From the NCBI GenBank assembly GCA_002887195.1, contig PJAB01001078.1, forward strand, positions 1-17,504: 17,504 nucleotides of DNA. The letters are read 5' to 3'. Each line of letters opens with the position of its first letter. Position 1 is the stretch's first letter. The DNA is from Chrysochromulina parva (lineage: Eukaryota; Haptophyta; Prymnesiales; Chrysochromulinaceae). The notes beneath the pieces were generated by a model. The model was not told the DNA's origin. It was given only the letters and a program-made list of their open reading frames with translations, and did no database searches. Positions 1 to 6,975 of this stretch are shown piece by piece. Made by a program: the position numbers and the translations under genes.

Positions 1-203
1 GTTCAACCTCGAACGGCGCTCGGGATGGCGCGGACGCTCGGGACGGCGCTGGTGGCGCCAACGGTTCAACCTCGAACGGCGCTCGGGATGGCGCGGACGC
101 TCGGGACGGCGCTGGTGGCGGCGCCAACGGTTCAATCTCGACGGTTCAATCCACTCGGGACGGCGCTGGTGGCGGCGCCAACGGTTCAATCTCGACGATT
201 CAA
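1..203 (+). repeat. 63-66 bp tandem repeat encoding a Gly/Ala/Asp-rich linker
   Basis: Units begin with GTTCAACCTC at 1 and 64, and with the variant GTTCAATCTC at 130 and 184. Spacings are 63, 66 and 54 bp, all multiples of three, so the coding frame is kept. The first two units are nearly identical (21 codons each); the third gains one GGC codon and the fourth is shortened and diverged. The array may continue left of the window. Confidence 0.85.
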
Positions 204-614
204 TCTGAATCAATCTCGACTCCCGAGCTGCACTCGACGGCGCCTCCCTCGGTGATGACTTGGCTGGCGAACTTGAAGTTGAACTTGCATGCGAACTTTG
301 GCTCCGGCAGGGTACGCCGAGTATCCGAGGAGCTCACGGCCACCCTCGGCCACGCGATGGAGGGCGATCTACAGTCCAAGGTGTGTTATAGGGGGGTGCC
401 ACTCGATATGGATGTCATCGACACCTCGTGGATGGACTCCAATGTGCACGCACTCCGGCACAATTACTTCAACGTGAACCGCTGGATGCTCGATGATATC
501 CGCGACACCGTCGTGACAAGAAGGCGTGCGCATTTGCGCGCGGGCGGCCTTACCCACAGGCGAGGCAACGTCTGGTCCTTCGTGGGCGCGCCCAAGTACA
601 TCGTCAACCCTTGA
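3..614 (+). CDS. 3' end of an unidentified gene, repeat-linker plus small C-terminal domain (5' partial)
   Basis: The frame is open from base 3 to the TGA at 612-614, giving 203 residues with the 5' part outside the window. The first ~65 residues are a low-complexity linker of tandem Ser/Asn/Gly/Ala/Arg/Asp units (for example NGARDGADARDGAGG) encoded by the DNA repeat at 1-203. From about residue 84 (MTWLANLKLNLHANFG) composition changes to a normal globular mix: YRGVPLDMDVIDTSWMDSN, then YFNVNRWMLDDIRDTV, ending VWSFVGAPKYIVNP. The Trp/Tyr/Asp content and the sharp change at the repeat edge suggest a real C-terminal domain on a flexible tether. The ATG at 252 lies in the same frame, but the open frame upstream makes it an internal Met. 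I do not recognise the family. The last exon of a longer protein is the simplest reading; an intron within the repeat cannot be excluded. Confidence 0.55.
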   Translation, partial: STSNGARDGADARDGAGGANGSTSNGARDGADARDGAGGGANGSISTVQSTRDGAGGGANGSISTIQSESISTPELHSTAPPSVMTWLANLKLNLHANFGSGRVRRVSEELTATLGHAMEGDLQSKVCYRGVPLDMDVIDTSWMDSNVHALRHNYFNVNRWMLDDIRDTVVTRRRAHLRAGGLTHRRGNVWSFVGAPKYIVNP

Positions 615-1345
615 GTCAGGCCGTCTTGCGCGGCCGTTGGGCGCCATGGCTGGCGCGCGTCGGCGTCCCCTCCCCCATCTCGGCGCTAACGTCCGTGGAC
701 GGGGTGCCCATATCGGCGCGCGACCGCGGACGGACCGATGGGCGGGCCACTCGAGCTGTGAAAATGTGCCCAACACGACGCGGTTGGCCACCCTATCATT
801 TGCGGGCCACTCGAGCTAGTTCTGCTCATCTGCTCAGCTCCTCGTGGCCTGTGCTGCACGCACGACCGGACGCAGCCGACGGGCAGGGCGCGCGCCGGCG
901 GTCGTGTGAACTGAGTGTGATGTTGTGCGCGCGTAGCATTTCGCCAGGTTGGTTTCCGAGTTCTGCGTTGACTTTTGTCCGTCGATGTGCGTGCGTGTGT
1001 ACGCTGAACGCTCCCGTGTGTGGCCGTGTCGTTGTTCGGTGTTTGATCGAGGTACGTGCTCCGAATTCGTTGCCATTGTTCTTGTCCTTTCATTGTGTCC
1101 TTTCGACGCAGAAAAATTCATTTAATCGCGTCGATGCACCTGGGTACTCGCTAATCCAGTAAAACATGCAGCAAAATGGCCGAAAGCTGCCCGCCCGACT
1201 CACACGCATAACCGGCGGGGGCTGAGCCATAGGGGACGACCCAACACGCGCGCGACCTGAGAGTCAAGAGAGTTCGGGCCAGGCCCAGGGCTGGGACGCG
1301 CACGCCTGCTCCTCCTCCTCCTCCTATCGCGCCCAAGACGGCGCC
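615..1345. other. 731-bp gap between convergent genes
   Basis: This stretch lies between the stop of the left partial gene and the stop of the minus-strand gene ending at 1346, so it should hold two 3' UTRs. Open frames here are arginine- and cysteine-rich, carry no domain signature and overlap in several frames, so I call none. Visible structure is a 16-bp direct repeat (742-757 and 802-817), a less GC-rich T-rich stretch around 1060-1130 and a CTC run at about 1310-1325. No RNA gene is recognisable. Confidence 0.5.
742..817. repeat. 16-bp direct repeat pair, 60 bp apart
   Basis: GCGGGCCACTCGAGCT occurs exactly at 742-757 and 802-817. It contains an XhoI-type palindrome, CTCGAG. Between the copies the sequence is unrelated. 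It may be a small duplication or paired motifs in a 3' UTR. Confidence 0.75.
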
Positions 1346-2494
1346 TCAGGTGAGGTCGGGTCGTTCCACAGCGCCCATCGGGCCGCCAATGGAGGACGAG
1401 CTGAGACCAATGCTCGAGGCGCCCATCACGGCGCCGGCTGTGCTGGCGGCCTTGGCGGAGCGCTTGGCACGCGAGTCCTGGTACGTGCGCTGCTCGGGGT
1501 GCAGCGAGTAGAACGTGTCCGTAATGCGTGAGGCGACCCATGGGGGGCGAAAGGTGAAGTACAGGTGGCCATCGCCCGGCGTCACGTTCCAATCTTCGAC
1601 AACTTTCTTGAGCATGTACTTGTAGACGACGCGGTGAGAGCGCGAGAAGACGTTCATGTAGGCGGAGAGGCCGGGCTCCGAGTCGAGCGTCGCCAGCTCG
1701 AAGCGTATCACCACGTGCTCGTCGTCCGTCGAGCACACGAGGAACGCGTACTCGCTCCAGTCGAACTCGATCGCCTCGCGCAGCTCCGCCACCATCTGCG
1801 GCAGCGTCGAGCGCGTCGGCAGCTCGGAGGACGCCTGGCCCGTGGAGCCCTTGACGCGCCCCGACGGCCGTATGGGCCCGGCGAGGATCTGCGCATCCTG
1901 CAGCCACTTATAGCGCAGCGCCTGGTCGTCGGCACGCTCGTATGGGTCGGCCACCGAGGAGAACGCGTTGAACTGGAACGTCGGGTTGCTGCCGCCGCGG
2001 AACGAGTCCTCGTACTTGAGCGACTTGTGCGTGTCCGACATGACGAACGCCTTCTCGTGCCCGGCCGCCTTGGTGGCCTCAACGTGCTTCTCGCGGTCCT
2101 CCTTGGCGACCTCGTCGGCGAGCGAGAACGGTGACGGCATGTACTCAAACTCGGAGAAGGTCTTCTGCTTAGGCTTGTATGGCGCACCCAGGTTGACATT
2201 CCAGTCCTCCGCCGGCTGACGGTTGTCCAGGATCTTTTGGAAGCGGCTGCGGCTCACCTGACCTGGTTTGATGCTGTTCGGCAGAGCTGATACCGATACG
2301 AAATTGCCGATGCGGAAGGCCTGAGTGATGAGGTCCGACTCGGCGTTAGAGTAGGTGGGCAGTACGACTGAGAAGTTGGGCAGCGCGTAATGCGGCAGCG
2401 GTGCCTGCCGCGCCGGATGCGAGCCCGAAGACGCAGCCTGGTCATCGACGCCCATTGGACGCCCTACAACAGCCGCTGGAATTGCGAAACTCAT
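1346..2494 (-). CDS. Unidentified 382-residue protein
   Basis: A single uninterrupted frame starts at the ATG at 2494-2492 (MSFAIPAAVVGRP) and stops with TGA at 1348-1346. The upstream in-frame TTG at 2497 is not a likely eukaryotic start. The N-terminal ~30 residues are low in complexity. The middle is ordinary and probably folded, with aromatic/charged segments such as KTFSEFEYMPSPFSLADEV and KAFVMSDTHKSLKYEDSF. The segment from about residue 225 to 325 (LPQMVAELREAIEFDWSEY, FLVCSTDDEHVVIRFELA, VVYKYMLKKVVEDWNV, LYFTFRPPWV) looks like an alpha/beta domain. The last ~40 residues are Ser/Ala/Gly-rich and probably disordered. No signal peptide, membrane helix or catalytic motif is visible. I do not recognise the family; the composition would suit a cytoskeletal or flagellar protein, but that is a guess. 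It is divergent from the small gene at 2833. Confidence 0.75.
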   Translation of the reverse strand: MSFAIPAAVVGRPMGVDDQAASSGSHPARQAPLPHYALPNFSVVLPTYSNAESDLITQAFRIGNFVSVSALPNSIKPGQVSRSRFQKILDNRQPAEDWNVNLGAPYKPKQKTFSEFEYMPSPFSLADEVAKEDREKHVEATKAAGHEKAFVMSDTHKSLKYEDSFRGGSNPTFQFNAFSSVADPYERADDQALRYKWLQDAQILAGPIRPSGRVKGSTGQASSELPTRSTLPQMVAELREAIEFDWSEYAFLVCSTDDEHVVIRFELATLDSEPGLSAYMNVFSRSHRVVYKYMLKKVVEDWNVTPGDGHLYFTFRPPWVASRITDTFYSLHPEQRTYQDSRAKRSAKAASTAGAVMGASSIGLSSSSIGGPMGAVERPDLT

Positions 2495-2832
2495 CAAGCT
2501 GCCCCAGGCACTGGCGACGTAATGTAACCTTCATGCCAATTGCCCGGAACGGCGGCTGGTTGCTTTGTTCTCGACAAAAAACTTCCTCGCGGTGCGTCTC
2601 CTCTCGTTTACGTGCGCAGTGATGCCAACAGCCCCACTTATGCGGCGGCGGCGGCATATGAGGGGCCCTGCGCCGCTGCGCCAGCCTTGGCTGCGCCGCT
2701 TCCTTTCCCCTTGCTCGCTCGCGCGCGCGACCGCACACCGCCACCCTCAACTGGGATCGTCATTGTCGCGGACGTGGAGAAGCACAGACTTGCAGCCCCT
2801 CACCTACGCTCGTCACCCCCACGCAGGCCACC
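2495..2832. promoter_or_regulatory. 338-bp divergent intergenic region (shared promoter)
   Basis: This region separates the ATG of the minus-strand gene (2494) from that of the plus-strand complex I-like gene (2833), so both 5' UTRs and promoters must lie here. No TATA box is evident; the stretch is GC-rich with a GCG-rich patch around 2640-2700. The context of the right-hand ATG, GGCCACCATGG, is a near-ideal Kozak sequence. Confidence 0.5.
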
Positions 2833-3261
2833 ATGGGCAAGGGCATGGGCGGAGCTAATTTCCCGGTTTGTCGAGCAGCGGCGGAACCCATCCCACAACC
2901 GACCCCTCCCAACCTCGCAACGTGTCCGCAGCCCCTCATTGCCGTGATCTCTCAATTACCTCCGCACCCAACATCTCACTGCAGAACGTTCTCGCACTCT
3001 CGCGCGCAGTACCCCAAGTGGGTGTGGTCCCCGGCAGGCGGCTGGTGGTGCAACCCGCCCAACTGGAAGCGCAACACGGCGATCTGCGGCGCAGTGTGGG
3101 GCGTCTGCCTCTACTTCACTGCCAGGTTCTCGATGGAGAATGAGCGTAGGCCGCTCGCGCCCATGTCGTACCCGATGCCGTCGCAGTTCTGGTGCAAGCA
3201 CGCCGTCGCCGACGACCCGCGGCTCGCGGCCATGGGCTGGCCCGACGCGACGAAGGAGTGA
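2833..3261 (+). CDS. Small single-pass mitochondrial-type protein, probable complex I accessory subunit (two exons)
   Basis: Exons are 2833-2865 and 3010-3261 and encode 94 residues. The start has a strong Kozak context. Splicing joins MGKGMGGANFP directly to YPKWVWSPAGGWWCNPPNW. A single hydrophobic helix lies at about residues 34-53 (TAICGAVWGVCLYFTARFSM), followed by a basic/polar tail with PSQFWCKHA and DDPRL. From memory, YPK-VWSP-GGW---P-NWK-NT followed by one membrane helix and a PS-(F/Y)W-K segment matches a short family in fungi, plants and protists linked to the mitochondrial inner membrane and, I believe, NADH:ubiquinone oxidoreductase accessory subunits. The role is inferred from that recall. 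The 144-nt intron is a multiple of three without a stop, so the unspliced frame also reads through, but the inserted 48 residues are Pro/Thr/Ser-rich junk-like sequence. Confidence 0.7.
   Translation: MGKGMGGANFPVCRAAAEPIPQPTPPNLATCPQPLIAVISQLPPHPTSHCRTFSHSRAQYPKWVWSPAGGWWCNPPNWKRNTAICGAVWGVCLYFTARFSMENERRPLAPMSYPMPSQFWCKHAVADDPRLAAMGWPDATKE
2866..3009 (+). other. GT-AG intron of the complex I-like gene
   Basis: The donor is CCG|GTTTGT and the acceptor GCGCAG|TACCCC, with a pyrimidine-rich tract (CTCGCACTCTCGCGCGCAG) before it. It is phase 0 and 144 nt long. Removal gives a compact protein beginning just before the family-typical YPKWVWSP motif. Confidence 0.75.
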
Positions 3262-3414
3262 GCGACTCGGGAAGGGGTATTTGACGCGAGCGCGCACGCA
3301 TACTACTAGCGCAGCAGTCTGGCTACTTTTGACAGCGCCCCTGCCCCCGGTGGGACGCTCGTTGACATCGAATGTAGCAGTGAAGCAGACATGCGGGTAC
3401 ATTTCTCTCACATT

Positions 3415-4371
3415 TTACAGACACTTCCCCGACTCCGTGCTGAGACGACGTGCATTCATTGGATTCAACGTGACGAGCGTGCCCGCCAGTTTGTGCCGCC
3501 GCTTCAAGCAGGCGAGGGCATCCTCCGCATCGCGCATCGTTGCGCTCGTCGCGAGCGTACTCCAGTCGTCGGGACTCGCCCCATACACGAGGAAGTACTC
3601 CACGATGCGTCCTCGTCTGTCCTCGACAAACCAACGGAGCGTTGAGGGTGGTCCGTCGTTATAGACCGCGCGCGCGAGCCCATCGTCCTTGGAGAGAGCG
3701 AAGCTGACTTGGTCGCCCACGCGCACCCCACTCTCGCCGACGACCTCGCGCCGGTCGGGTTTCCGTTGCGCGGCGATGCTGCTGCTGGCGCCTTTCAGAG
3801 GCACGACGGTAGGCGGCGCACTCGAAGGCACGGCTGCGGCGGGCGCGCTCGAGGCCGCGGCTGGGTGTGACGCTGACCTTTTGCGACGAGTCAGAGGGTC
3901 ATGGCTTGTGTGCGGCGTCGTGGATTCGTCGTGGGCGGCGCGCTTGCCAACCACCGAAGAGGCTGCTGTGACGGCGGCGGCGGTGGTAGAAGATGAGAAC
4001 GAGGCCGCGGTTGGCCGTGGTTGCTTGTCAGCGGCGCGCGGCTCCGGAGGAGCCGAAGCGGCTGCAGCACGCTTGGCCGGAGGGCGCGGTTGCGACGCCC
4101 CGTTCTCCTCGAGGATCTGAGCCAAAGTTGTGAGTCCGAGCTGGATGGACTCGACGAGTTTTCGCAGCTTCATGGAAGGTACTGGCGGCGGCAACGGCGG
4201 TGGGGCTGGGCGCTTGGTGTGCAGCAGTGGCGAGTCGCACATGTCGCACTTCGGCAGCGTCGGGACGTTGGCGAAGTTGCACGAGGCGCACACGTTCAGG
4301 TCGGCGCCGAATGCGTCCAGGGACCACATCGCGGGAAATCGTCCGCGAACGAGGAGGGTCTTTTCTCTCAT
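3415..4371 (-). CDS. RanBP2/NZF-type zinc-finger protein
   Basis: With the start at 4371 (MREKTLLVRG) the protein has 318 residues. Upstream in-frame ATGs exist at 4404, 4446 and 4461, but they fall in or beyond the 19-bp tandem repeat and would leave almost no promoter for the divergent nibrin gene. Residues 28-45 form one zinc finger, C28-x2-C31-x3-N35-x6-C42-x2-C45, the RanBP2/NZF spacing. Phe33 and Met44 sit where ubiquitin-binding NZFs such as NPL4 carry Phe and Met; the preceding Thr is Asn32, and the usual upstream Trp is missing. A helix (about 66-90) and a long Ala/Pro/Ser/Lys-rich disordered linker follow. Then comes a C-terminal domain of about 100 residues (GVRVGDQVSFALSKDDG, LRWFVEDRRGRIVEYFLVYG, DAEDALACLKRRHKLAG) that I do not recognise. 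These fingers bind single-stranded RNA or ubiquitin. A nuclear role is plausible; the partner is unknown. Confidence 0.7.
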   Translation of the reverse strand: MREKTLLVRGRFPAMWSLDAFGADLNVCASCNFANVPTLPKCDMCDSPLLHTKRPAPPPLPPPVPSMKLRKLVESIQLGLTTLAQILEENGASQPRPPAKRAAAASAPPEPRAADKQPRPTAASFSSSTTAAAVTAASSVVGKRAAHDESTTPHTSHDPLTRRKRSASHPAAASSAPAAAVPSSAPPTVVPLKGASSSIAAQRKPDRREVVGESGVRVGDQVSFALSKDDGLARAVYNDGPPSTLRWFVEDRRGRIVEYFLVYGASPDDWSTLATSATMRDAEDALACLKRRHKLAGTLVTLNPMNARRLSTESGKCL

Positions 4372-4472
4372 CACGATCGCCTCCGTCGCCCTGGCCGCGA
4401 CCATCTGTGGCGCAGGTCGGGATCTGTGGCGCAGGTCGGGATCCATCCTCCGCGCGAACATCCGCACTCACG
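4372..4472. promoter_or_regulatory. ~100-bp bidirectional promoter between NZF gene and NBS1
   Basis: The two start codons are divergent and only about 100 bp apart (12 bp if the most upstream NZF ATG were used), so transcription in both directions must be driven from here or from inside the genes. The segment holds an exact 19-bp tandem duplication at 4403-4440 and no TATA-like sequence. Confidence 0.55.
4403..4440. repeat. Exact 19-bp tandem duplication
   Basis: ATCTGTGGCGCAGGTCGGG occurs twice head to tail at 4403-4421 and 4422-4440. It is not a multiple of three, which argues against it lying inside the minus-strand coding frame and favours a start at 4371 for that gene. Confidence 0.9.
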
Positions 4473-6694
4473 ATGCCGTTCGCTCTGCGCCAACTCATGA
4501 AGCCAGGTGACTCCGGCGATGCGCCGCTCTCACTGCTCCTTCCATTGCCTGGCGACGACCCTCCGTCGTACCTCATCGGCCGCAAGGAGGGCGCAATCGT
4601 GCTGGCCAACGACAAGAGCATCAGCCGCAGGCACGCCGAGCTGTCTGTGACCGACGGGCGGCTCTTCATCAAGGACCTCGACTCCAAGTTCGGCACATTC
4701 ATCAACACTCAGCGCCTGTGGAACACGGAGCCCACGGACGCGGCATCACTGGCGGAGTCGCAGCCGCTTTTGGCCGAGGAGCCGTACGGCCACCCGGGCG
4801 GGCGGCGCTACGCCGTGCCACATGGCGCTAAGCTCAAGGTCGGCACGACGAGCTTTCTGGTCGAGCACGTGCCACTCGTCGTGTGCGCCTCGGGCGTGAG
4901 CGGCGATGCCAAGGCCACGCACAAGGCAGCATGTGAGCGGCTTGGCGCGGCGCAGGCCAAGGAGTGGCGCGAGGACGTCACCCACCTGGTCACGCCGATG
5001 ATGCAGTGGACGCCCAAGTTCCTGTACGCGCTAGGATCGCTCGTACCGGTCGTCAACCCCTTGTGGCTGCACGACGCGAGCATGCGCACCGCAATCTCCG
5101 ACCCGCTGCCCGATGTCAACGACGCCAAGTACGCGCCGACGCCGCCGGCGGGCGCGCGCGCCGAGAGCGGCCTCGACGCGCGCGTCGGGTGCGTCAACTC
5201 CGCGCGCGCGAGGCTGCTGAGTGGCGTCCGGCTCCTCTGCTTGCCTCCGACGGCGCCGCACCCCGACTCTCTGAAACTCATCGCGTTGATGGGCGGCGAG
5301 GCTGTACCATGGGACGGGCCAGCGCTCGACGGCCCCGACGCGGCCGCGCACGCGACGCGCCGCGCGCAAGAGGGGTACGGCTTCTTGATTGCCATCGGAT
5401 TGCCATCGGATGACCGCTGATGACCGTTGATGACCGCTGCTGACCGCTGGTTGCCTCCCTCATCAGGTATGACTTCCTCCTGCCGGACGAAGAGCCGGCA
5501 AGCGCCTCCGAGGCGGTCCGTGTAGCGCTCGATACGGCGCGCGCGCGTATCCTCTCCCCTCTCACAATTCGCACCACCCTCGTCTTCGCCGACCTGCAGC
5601 GCGCCATGCAGCAGGCAGCGCAGCAGGCGACACGCACCGCCAGCAAGAAGGGCCCCGCGACGGCGCCCGCGACCGCGACGGCGTCCGCGGCGGCGACGGC
5701 AGCGGCTGCAGCGGCGCGCGCGGCTGGGTGTGCCACGGTGGCCTCGCTTCCACCTGATGCGATGACGCAAGCCGCGTCTCAGGCCTTTCGCATGCCTGCG
5801 GACTCCGGAGGGTACACAGAGCCACAGGGATTGGGAGCCGTCCCGCGGCCCGCCACGCAGCTGGCATCCGCATCGCAGCAGCTGGGCGCGGCCGACTCCC
5901 ACCTCGCGGCGCATGCGGGCGACGCGAGTGCGCCGCCGCGCGCGCCGCAGCCCCCATACACGGGACCCATGAAGAGCTCCAAAATCTCCCAAATCTCCAG
6001 CACGACGGCACCGGCCGTGGAGCGCTCCACAGAGGCTCCACAGAGACACGGACGGTCCGCAGAGGCGCCGCCGGCCGCACCGGCCGCACCGGCCGCGACG
6101 GCGCCGGTCGCCCCGGTTGCTGCTGCTGCTGCAGGCGACGGCTGGCACGCTCGGAGTAAAAAGGATACGTGTGGCGCTCCACCCGCCACCGACGCTCCCG
6201 TCGTGCCTGTGCGCGCCCCCCCCGCGCCAACACCCTTACCAGAGGCGGCGGCGGCGGCCGCGGCGGCGGCGGCGGCCGCGGCGGCGGCGGCCACGGCGGC
6301 GGCGGGACTGGCACCGGGCCTCGCTCCGATGGCACTGCCGCCTCCGCGCCGGCCACCGCCGCCGCCGTTACTCGAAGGGGGCTGGCGAGTGCGACCTAAT
6401 GCAGTCGTTGCCGATGGCGACAACGCGCCGATGCCCTCCGCCTCCGACTCGATCCCGACGAGCGCGATCCCGACTACAGAGTGTCGACCGTTTGGAGGCA
6501 AGCGCTTCCGCAAGGCGCAGACCCGCAGCTCGAACGAGATCGTCAGCCTCAAGATGGAGAAGGTTGTGACGAACCTCGACGTTAACGGCGCCGAAAAGGC
6601 GGGAGAGGCGCCTGAGAACAATGATGAGCTCTTCGAGCAGTCCCTCGAGCAAGGCCGAGGACCTCGGGGAACCAAGCAGCAGCGCCGTCGCTGA
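4473..6694 (+). CDS. NBN: Nibrin/NBS1, MRE11-RAD50-NBS1 complex subunit (two exons)
   Basis: Exons are 4473-5374 and 5467-6694 and encode 709 residues (human nibrin has 754). NBS1 brings the MRE11-RAD50 nuclease and the ATM kinase to DNA double-strand breaks in the nucleus. An FHA domain spans about 30-130, with the phosphothreonine-binding signature intact: GRK at 36-38, SISRRH with S51 and H54, and GTFIN at 74-78. BRCT1 covers about 134-205 (VPLVVCASG, DVTHLV, conserved W199). BRCT2 runs about 244-345 (GVRLLCLPPT, GGEAVPW, then YDFLLPDEE after the splice). An Ala/Pro-rich linker of about 280 residues follows, including a long polyalanine run. The C-terminus has FGGKRFRKA (643-651), at the place of the nibrin MRE11-binding region, and NDELF (686-690), resembling the ATM-binding DDLF motif. 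The order FHA-BRCT-BRCT at the N-terminus is diagnostic of nibrin. The ATG at 4497 is an alternative start. Confidence 0.92.
5375..5466 (+). other. GT-AG intron in NBS1, packed with 10-11 bp repeats
   Basis: The donor is GAGGG|GTACGG and the acceptor CTCATCAG|GTATGA; the intron is phase 2 and 92 nt. Splicing restores EGYDFLLPDEE within BRCT2, while reading through meets a stop at 5418-5420. The body is (GATTGCCATCG)x2 followed by several GATGACCGCT-type decamers. The first 12 intron bases match the first 12 bases of the next exon at 9 positions. Confidence 0.88.
6240..6304 (+). repeat. GCG/GCC trinucleotide run encoding polyalanine in NBS1
   Basis: An almost pure GCG/GCC tract encodes about 20 consecutive alanines (one Thr interruption) within the nibrin linker. 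It is a likely length-variable site and lies in a region expected to be disordered. Confidence 0.85.
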
Positions 6695-6847
6695 GGCGCG
6701 TGCTGTTCCCCTGCGGCGCAGACGCCGCTCTGGCGCACATTCCGCTGCGCGCGCGACGCGGCTGGACTGTCTAGTCGTCGTTCTAGCGGTGCGGACGCAC
6801 GTCGTAACAATACGCTTGCAGCTCAGGAGTGGGCGGCACGGGGAGCT

Positions 6848-6899
<52 letters not shown>

Positions 6900-6975
6900 C
6901 ACGGAGTACACAGTGGCATGATTGCATGCTGTCAGACAAGCTACACAGTTCACGACAAGTTGTCGACTCGAGAAA
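6695..6975. other. 281-bp convergent intergenic region with a (GA)24 tract
   Basis: This lies between the NBS1 stop (6694) and the Eaf6 stop (6976, other strand), so it holds both 3' UTRs. Apart from the GA microsatellite nothing gene-like is visible. Confidence 0.6.
6850..6897 (+). repeat. (GA)24 dinucleotide microsatellite
   Basis: A perfect 48-bp GA run at 6850-6897 sits between two convergent genes. It is a pure purine/pyrimidine tract and can adopt triplex structure. As a transcript it would give a GA-rich NBS1 3' UTR or a CU-rich Eaf6 3' UTR. Confidence 0.95.

Noticed and set aside
611..1162. 183-codon plus-strand open frame after the left partial gene
   Set aside because: Composition is random-looking (Arg/Ser/Cys-rich), overlaps other open frames, and there is no suitable start or domain.
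4808..6148. 446-codon minus-strand open frame opposite NBS1
   Set aside because: Arg/Gly/Ala-rich shadow produced by GC-biased third positions of the nibrin gene; no domain and no independent codon signal.
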